Source: Longilinea arvoryzae (lineage in GTDB: Bacteria; Chloroflexota; Anaerolineae; Anaerolineales; Anaerolineaceae). Taken from it: 64,000 nt of DNA. Numbering within the stretch: the stretch's first letter is position 1; each line of letters starts with the position of its first letter. The DNA lies in NCBI RefSeq assembly GCF_001050235.1, contig NZ_DF967972.1:3312667-3376666 (forward strand), read 5' to 3'. Positions 58,958 through 64,000 of this stretch are shown here, piece by piece. A program made the position numbers and the translations under genes. Under the pieces are notes generated by a model. The model made no database searches. It had not been told where the DNA came from and saw only the letters and a program-made list of their open reading frames with translations.

Positions 58958-59795
58958 CTGCGGAGCCTGGTTGGCATATGCCCGCCGCCGCCTAGAAACG
59001 GCCAGCCCGGATGCCTGGTTGGAAGCCCAACTTCTGCTGGCTCATGGATTTAATCAGACCCGCACTTGGGTGTTGACCCACCCGGAAAAACCACTGGACG
59101 CAAAAAAGCTCGAACTGCTCGACGATCTGTTGGAGCAGCGCCTTCAGGGAGTCCCCTTGCCCTACCTGCTTGGGCATTGGGAATTCTTTGGCCTGGATTT
59201 CATCGTTTCGCCGGATGTGCTCATTCCCCGCCCGGAGACGGAATTACTCGTCGAACAGGCGTTGACATGGTTGAAGCAACACCCCGATCGACGTCGCGCC
59301 GCCGATGTCGGCACCGGATCGGGCTGCATCGCCGTCAGTCTGGCTTACCATCAGACCGATCTCAACCTGGTTGCAACCGACCAATCCCAACCGGCTCTCG
59401 ACATCGCCGGACAAAACGCGGTCCGTCACGGCGTTTCCGACCGCATCCGCTGGCAGAAGACCAACCTGCTGGATGGTTTTACAGGCCAATTGGACCTGGT
59501 TGTGGCGAATTTACCGTACATTCCTTCCGCCACCCTCGAAGAACTGTTGGTGTCCAAATTCGAACCGCTCAGCGCCCTGGACGGCGGCCCGGACGGTCTG
59601 CTGCTAATCAGCGCCCTCCTGGAAGACGCGCCGCGTTGGTGGGCGCCGGGCGGCGTGATTCTACTGGAAATCGAAGCCGGCCAGGGAGAAAGTGCGCCCG
59701 CCCTGGCGCGCTCTTTGCTGCCGGTTGCTCCAATTAACCTGCTGCCCGATCTGGCCGGCAAACCGCGCCTGTTGAAGATCGAGAACGAAAAATGA
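58944..59795 (+). CDS. prmC: Peptide chain release factor N5-glutamine methyltransferase
   Basis: PrmC methylates the Gln of the GGQ motif of release factors. 283 residues: helical N-terminal domain (AWLAYARRRLETASPDAWLEAQLLL), then PLPYLLGHWEFFGLDFIVSPDVLIPRPETELLVEQ, motif I AADVGTGSGCIAVSLAY, and the catalytic motif NLPY in VVANLPYIPS. The usual motif is NPPY, so the first Pro is Leu. ATG 58944 has GAGGAAG ahead of it and overlaps prfA by 14 bases; the stop overlaps tsaC by four (ATGA). Confidence 0.93.
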   Translation: METNSCGAWLAYARRRLETASPDAWLEAQLLLAHGFNQTRTWVLTHPEKPLDAKKLELLDDLLEQRLQGVPLPYLLGHWEFFGLDFIVSPDVLIPRPETELLVEQALTWLKQHPDRRRAADVGTGSGCIAVSLAYHQTDLNLVATDQSQPALDIAGQNAVRHGVSDRIRWQKTNLLDGFTGQLDLVVANLPYIPSATLEELLVSKFEPLSALDGGPDGLLLISALLEDAPRWWAPGGVILLEIEAGQGESAPALARSLLPVAPINLLPDLAGKPRLLKIENEK

Positions 59796-60418
59796 ACTCA
59801 AAAATCCTTTCGGTGGATGACCCGAAATCACTACCGCGCGCTTTGGAAATCCTTCAGGCCGGCGGCGTCATCGCCTTCCCGACCGATACGGTCTACGGAT
59901 TGGGCTGCCGGGTCGATTTGAGCCAATCCATCGATCGCATTTATCAAATCAAGGAACGCGACCAAGCCAAAGCGATTCCCGTGTTGATCGGCGACGTCGC
60001 GCACCTGGCCCGCGTGTCGGCCGGTCTGGGAGATACCGCCCGCAAGCTGGCGGCGTGTTTCTGGCCGGGTGCGCTCACGCTGGTCGTCCCGCGCAATCCC
60101 GGGCTGCCCGCCAACCTCTCACAACTGCCCACCATCGGTGTGCGCATGCCCGACCATTCTTTTGCCCTGACCCTCTTGCGAAGCGCGGGCCCTCTGGCGA
60201 CCACCTCGGCCAACCTTTCCGGGCTGCCCAGCCCGGTGACCGCTCAGGACGTCCTGAACCAGCTCGAAGACCGGCTGGATCTGATCATTGACGGCGGCCC
60301 CTGCCCGGGTGGAGTGCCTTCGACGGTGGTGGATTGCACAGGCGTCGATCCGCGCATTCTACGTGAAGGCGCGATCACCCATGAATTGCTGGCGCAGGCC
60401 CTGGGCCGCGATTTCTAA
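59792..60418 (+). CDS. tsaC: L-threonylcarbamoyladenylate synthase (TsaC/Sua5 type)
   Basis: A 208-residue YrdC-domain protein that makes threonylcarbamoyl-AMP for t6A37 of tRNA. The domain reads AGGVIAFPTDTVYGLGCRVDL near residue 25, IYQIKERDQAKAIPVLI, FWPGALTLVVPRN, IGVRMPDHSFAL and PLATTSANLSGLPSPVTAQDV. It lacks the C-terminal Sua5 domain, so it is the short form. MtaB, encoded at 9-10 kb, acts later on the same t6A base. It is the last gene of the prfA-prmC-tsaC operon and ends at the terminator at 60489. Confidence 0.94.
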   Translation: MNSKILSVDDPKSLPRALEILQAGGVIAFPTDTVYGLGCRVDLSQSIDRIYQIKERDQAKAIPVLIGDVAHLARVSAGLGDTARKLAACFWPGALTLVVPRNPGLPANLSQLPTIGVRMPDHSFALTLLRSAGPLATTSANLSGLPSPVTAQDVLNQLEDRLDLIIDGGPCPGGVPSTVVDCTGVDPRILREGAITHELLAQALGRDF

Positions 60419-60488
60419 TCTTCTCCTAAACTATCCCTCATATTCGCCTTATTCTGACGCTCTACGCTAAGATTGCATTCTCCTGTAA

Positions 60489-60533
60489 GCGCCGCCTCAG
60501 CGATCCGGGCAATTGCTGAGGCGGCGTTTTCGA
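60489..60533 (+). terminator. Terminator of prfA-prmC-tsaC
   Basis: Stem GCGCCGCCTCAGC/GCTGAGGCGGCG with a loop of about 13 bases, followed by TTTTCG. Confidence 0.88.
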
Positions 60534-60547
60534 TTCCGGTGACAGGT

Positions 60548-62914
60548 TTACTGTTTGCGTTTACTGGCGCTGGCCAGGAAGACGATCAAGAGCAGTGGCA
60601 GCGCGATGGCTGTGCATAAAATGGGGCTATCCGCCGGCGGATTCTCGCTTCCGCTCGGAGTCGTCGGCGTCGGGGTGATTTGTTGCTGGGCAGGCTGCTG
60701 GATAACAATCGTCGGCGTCGACGGGGAGGGCAGCGTGACGGCTAGAGCGGGTTGGCCCGCGTCGATGATCTCATACGCCTGACCGTCCACCACAATCACC
60801 ACCCGTTGCCCCAGCGCCAGCGCCGAACCAACGTCCGGGCGCGCATTGGCCAGCGCGAAATAATCCGTCGAGAGGAAGGAAATCTGCTGCGGCTTCATCA
60901 GCGCCGGGTCGAAAGCCGTATCGTACCAGACGTCCTCCTTGAGCACGAAGGTGCGCGAACCGGCCAGTTTGACGCTCTGGGCAGCTTCCCCGGAGATTTC
61001 CGGAGCCGCCGGTGCAGACGACAGGGCGCCTTCCTCGGCTGCCTTGTTGACCGCGCCAGCGCCGCTGGCCTGGGTCGGCATGGCCTGGAGCTGTTGGAGG
61101 CTCTGGTCGGCAAGATCGCGTTGATTGGCCGCTCCCAGAGGCATCTCTTCAGTGACCAGGTAGGAAGTATATGGGGTGACGATACCGTAGCGAATGCTCA
61201 AACGGACGATCTGATCGATGGATTCCGGATCGGGACCCTGCAACCGAATCTGGGTGAGCAGGGCGCCGATCTTGCGGGTGGCCCACAGGCGCGGCAGATT
61301 CGAAAGCGGTCCGGTCTCGCTGTGATTGTCGTCGACGAAATTCTGATCCGTGAAGCGCAAAGTCTGTTCTTCGCCGTTTACCCGGCCATGCAGGCTGAGA
61401 TCGAACGCGCCGCCCTTGCGATAGCGCCCGGTCACGATGATCTGCCCGCCGGCAAACAGATCCGGCAACGTCTGTGGATAAATGTCATAAACGCTTTGGT
61501 CGCCAAAATCAATCTCCAGGTTGGTCAACACTGGCGAACTGATGCTCTCGTAGAAGCCCGACAGCGCCTCGTCCAGCGCCTCGCCGGGCAGGACATAGGT
61601 GGTCTTGCCCTGATGTTCCTGCGCCAGTGAGTCGAGAAGCAGGGTGTCCACGTCATAACCGACGCCAAAGGTGAACAGGCGCAGGTTGGCCGGCGCAGCC
61701 GCCATGAAATTATCCAGGATTTTCTGGCGGTCGATTTCGCCCTCGGTGGGCAGCCCATCGGTCAGGAAAATCAGATAGGTCGGGCGGTCGCTTTTGGCAA
61801 CCGATGCCGCTTCGAGCAGGGCGCGGTTGATATCCGTGCTTCCCAACGCGCTCAAACCATCCACCCACTTCAAAGCCGAATCCGCGTCCGCTGCCGGGCT
61901 CAGATCGCCGGCATATTCCTGAAGGGTTGAACTGAACGAGGAAAGATAGAAACGGTCCCCCGGGTTCAGATTCTTCAGGATAAAGCGCAGCGCGGCCTGC
62001 GCCTGAGAGAACTTTTCGCCTTCCATGCTGCCCGAACGATCCAGCACCAGCAGCAAGTCCTTGGCGACCGTTTCAGATTTCATACCCGGCGGCGGCGCCA
62101 GCAGCAGCATAAAGAAACCATCCTTCTCCGTTGCATCTCCCGGATCCCGGTAGGTGAACAGGTGGAAGGCTTCGCTTTCGCCCACCGAATAATACAGGGC
62201 AAAATCCTGATCCGGTATCAGGTTACTGGCTTCGTAAGTCGCGGTCGCGTCGTTTTCACCACTGCGGGTGACCTCGACCTTATGGGATGGCGAATAAAGC
62301 GTGCGAATGGGCGGGTCGGAATGGATCGAGATGCTCACCCGGACACTCTCCAGGGGTTGAACGGAAAATTTCTCTGTGTTGAGGGGATAAACATAGCGCA
62401 CCAGGCCGTTGTCGACCGTCAGCGCCTGGCTGTATTCGAGTTCGATGCGGCGTTCCCCTTTGGGAGGAATGGGATAGATGCTGGCCTGGACGGCTCCGCG
62501 CCCGGCATACTCCAGCAGGGCCGGGTCGCGCAATGTGCGCACGATATTCTCATAGGTCTGACGGGCCTGGGCGGCGTCCAACACCTGCCCCTGGACCGGT
62601 TTCCCATCCACCCATAGCGTAAACCGGGTCACAACTGCGCCCAACGGAAGTGGGAACAGGTAGGTGCCTTCCACCTGCCAGTCGTTTGGGTTGTAAAAAA
62701 CCTGATCGACGTGCGTCACGGCAATCTGGTTTTCGATTTTAACATCCACGTGGTGATATTTGATGGCCAGTTGCGCTACCGGAATGACCGGTGGGCAGCC
62801 ATCCGCCGGGCAGGGCTGCGGCGTTGGAATAATGATTCCATCTGCCTGCACCGGAGCTGTCGCCAGGAGCAGCATGCACATTCCCAACAAAACGGCGAAC
62901 CAGCGGGTTTTCAT
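60548..62914 (-). CDS. VIT and von Willebrand factor A domain protein
   Basis: A 788-residue secreted, membrane-anchored protein. A signal peptide (residues 1-24) is followed by a VIT domain (KYHHVDVKIENQIAVTHVDQVFYNPNDWQVEGTYLFPLP) and a VWA domain near 290-460 with an intact metal site (LVLDRSGSMEGEKFS, then LSALGSTDINRAL and FLTDGLPTEGE). A C-terminal region with a Pro/Thr linker ends in one membrane helix (ILCTAIALPLLLIVFLASA) and a basic tail. The architecture matches inter-alpha-trypsin-inhibitor-like proteins; VWA domains bind partners with a metal. GGGAGGAGAAG precedes the ATG. The ligand is unknown. Confidence 0.9.
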   Translation of the reverse strand: MKTRWFAVLLGMCMLLLATAPVQADGIIIPTPQPCPADGCPPVIPVAQLAIKYHHVDVKIENQIAVTHVDQVFYNPNDWQVEGTYLFPLPLGAVVTRFTLWVDGKPVQGQVLDAAQARQTYENIVRTLRDPALLEYAGRGAVQASIYPIPPKGERRIELEYSQALTVDNGLVRYVYPLNTEKFSVQPLESVRVSISIHSDPPIRTLYSPSHKVEVTRSGENDATATYEASNLIPDQDFALYYSVGESEAFHLFTYRDPGDATEKDGFFMLLLAPPPGMKSETVAKDLLLVLDRSGSMEGEKFSQAQAALRFILKNLNPGDRFYLSSFSSTLQEYAGDLSPAADADSALKWVDGLSALGSTDINRALLEAASVAKSDRPTYLIFLTDGLPTEGEIDRQKILDNFMAAAPANLRLFTFGVGYDVDTLLLDSLAQEHQGKTTYVLPGEALDEALSGFYESISSPVLTNLEIDFGDQSVYDIYPQTLPDLFAGGQIIVTGRYRKGGAFDLSLHGRVNGEEQTLRFTDQNFVDDNHSETGPLSNLPRLWATRKIGALLTQIRLQGPDPESIDQIVRLSIRYGIVTPYTSYLVTEEMPLGAANQRDLADQSLQQLQAMPTQASGAGAVNKAAEEGALSSAPAAPEISGEAAQSVKLAGSRTFVLKEDVWYDTAFDPALMKPQQISFLSTDYFALANARPDVGSALALGQRVVIVVDGQAYEIIDAGQPALAVTLPSPSTPTIVIQQPAQQQITPTPTTPSGSENPPADSPILCTAIALPLLLIVFLASASKRKQ

Positions 62915-63003
62915 CTTCTCCTCCCGGCAGGATGGGAATCGGGCGTATACCAGCCTGCCTGAGGCTAAGACGCAGCCGCCTCTGCTAAAGTTCCGGGAGT
63001 CAA

Positions 63004-64000
63004 TTACTCGTCCGGCGGCAGGGCCTCATTCTGGATTCTCCACATTCGGGCGTACAGGCCGTCCAGTTTCATCAATTGGCGGTGCGTTCCCCGTTCGACA
63101 ACCTGGCCGCGATCGAGAACGACGATCTCGTCCATCCACTCCATGCCCTTCAGGCTGTGGGTGGCCCATAAGACTGTCTGTTCCTTCAAAACGGCGTGCA
63201 GGGTATGGATGATCTCGCGTTCGGTCAGCGGATCGAGATGAGCGGTCGGCTCATCCAGCAGGACAACCGGTGCATTCTGGAGCAGGGCGCGCGCCAGGGA
63301 TAGGCGCTGCCTTTCACCGCCGCTCATCTGCTGTCCGCGTTCGCCCAGCCAGGTATCCAGACCGTCCGGCTGCCGGACGAACCAATCCCGCAGCCCGGCC
63401 TGATCCAGGGCGCGTTCGAAATCGCCCGCGCCGGCATCGGGATTGGCCAGGCGCAGATTCTCGCGCAGGGTCGCCGTGAACAGATAGGTTGTCTGCGAGA
63501 CCAGTGAAAACAGCCGCCGCGCATCCTCGCTGCGGTAGGAACGGATATCCTGTCCATCGATGAAGACCGTCCCGGCTGGCACATCCCAGAAACGCATCAG
63601 GAGCGCCAGCAGGGTCGATTTTCCGGCGCCGCTCGGCCCGACCAGTGCCACCTTGCGGCCCGGCGTCAATTCCAAATCGGCGCCTTGCAGCGCGGGAGCA
63701 AGACCGGCTTCATACCGAAAGGTCAGGCTGCGCACCGAAAGATCGGCGCTCACCGGAGGTTTCGACGGCGCATCCGGTTCCGACACGGCCGGTTCCGCAT
63801 CCACCAGCTCGAACAGGCGGCGCGCGGAATCGAGGCTGGCTTCGAGCATCTGCGCGGCCTGGGGCAGCGGCGCGACCGCCTCGAAACTGGACAGCGTCAC
63901 CAGCGAAACGACCGCCAGCAGAACGCCGTCCAATTTTCCGGCCCCGACCAGCGGAATGGCAACCAGCAGGATGATGAACAGGGTCAGGTTGGCAGTCAGG
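63004..64000 (-). CDS. ABC exporter, CydC-like, C-terminal part (cut by window edge)
   Basis: The last part of a fused membrane-ATPase exporter; the frame is open to the window edge (22 further codons before 63933). Residues visible include the last membrane helices, and the ATPase with Walker A VALVGPSGAGKSTLLALLMRF, Q-loop VSQTTYLFTATLRENLRL, signature LGERGQQMSGGERQRLSLARAL, Walker B APVVLLDEPTAHLDPLTE and switch His in LWATHSLKGMEWMD. The pattern EAVAPLPQAAQMLEASLDSARRLFELVD just before the ATPase matches CydC of the thiol-reductant exporter CydDC, needed for cytochrome bd assembly. cydAB lies 5.5 kb away. A generic lipid exporter remains possible. Confidence 0.8.
   Translation of the reverse strand, partial: LTANLTLFIILLVAIPLVGAGKLDGVLLAVVSLVTLSSFEAVAPLPQAAQMLEASLDSARRLFELVDAEPAVSEPDAPSKPPVSADLSVRSLTFRYEAGLAPALQGADLELTPGRKVALVGPSGAGKSTLLALLMRFWDVPAGTVFIDGQDIRSYRSEDARRLFSLVSQTTYLFTATLRENLRLANPDAGAGDFERALDQAGLRDWFVRQPDGLDTWLGERGQQMSGGERQRLSLARALLQNAPVVLLDEPTAHLDPLTEREIIHTLHAVLKEQTVLWATHSLKGMEWMDEIVVLDRGQVVERGTHRQLMKLDGLYARMWRIQNEALPPDE

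Overview
The window reads as chromosome of a Chloroflexota bacterium, probably Anaerolineae-like. This rests on gene content and not on any database search. Pointers are a heme A synthase fused to heme O synthase (COX15-CtaB), an A2-type caa3 oxidase with a long N-terminal extension on subunit I, FHA and Ser/Thr-kinase proteins with Thr/Pro-rich linkers, SPFH-like membrane proteins, and tandem FemAB-like enzymes. No transposase, integrase, prophage, tRNA, rRNA or CRISPR array was seen. This looks like core chromosome, not an island.

Layout. 0-3.4 kb: the conserved rpmH-rnpA-yidD-yidC-khpB operon (minus strand), with a PQQ-propeller lipoprotein inserted between yidD and yidC. 3.4-6.9 kb: two TrkA/KtrA-type RCK proteins and a KimA-like K+ permease behind a strong promoter with an inverted repeat over its -35 box. 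6.9-12.4 kb: L-lactate dehydrogenase, then TPR protein, lipoprotein, mtaB and an alcohol dehydrogenase broken by one in-frame TAG. 12.6-19.1 kb: cold-shock protein, YdcF, MalY aminotransferase, rRNA-type methyltransferase, proC, a DUF6159-like membrane protein, a 65-residue unknown and an AI-2E-type permease. 19.1-21.7 kb: FHA protein, a 22-residue hydrophobic microprotein behind a CRP-consensus site, a strong 6S RNA candidate, thpR and rsfS (CTG start).

21.7-33.5 kb is a respiratory block. The caa3 operon (subunits II, I, IV, III, then SCO, a cupredoxin, SURF1 and COX15-CtaB) begins with a degenerate receiver domain read in frame into subunit II. It is followed by a NarL-type two-component pair whose kinase carries a four-cysteine GAF segment, a lipoprotein cytochrome c and an Rrf2 regulator. 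33.6-40 kb: Bcp peroxiredoxin, two MoeA proteins (one fused to a periplasmic-binding-like domain), a UbiA-type prenyltransferase, a pteridine-reductase-like SDR and proline dehydrogenase (CTG start). 40.1-43.3 kb: two overlapping genes for divergent SPFH-like membrane proteins, the best candidate for an undescribed system. 43.4-46.7 kb: a Thr/Pro-repeat membrane protein and a Ser/Thr kinase with an extracytoplasmic TolB-like propeller.

46.7-54.6 kb is an envelope cluster: glycosyltransferase, initiating sugar transferase, CapD-type dehydratase, FemAB-Nudix-FemAB and a D-cysteine desulfhydrase-like enzyme. 54.6-57.5 kb: RidA and cytochrome bd (cydAB, with no cydX visible). 57.9-60.4 kb: prfA-prmC-tsaC. 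The window ends with a VIT/VWA protein and a CydC-like ABC exporter cut by the edge. A caa3 oxidase, a bd oxidase and lactate dehydrogenase together suggest an organism that respires over a range of oxygen levels and can ferment.
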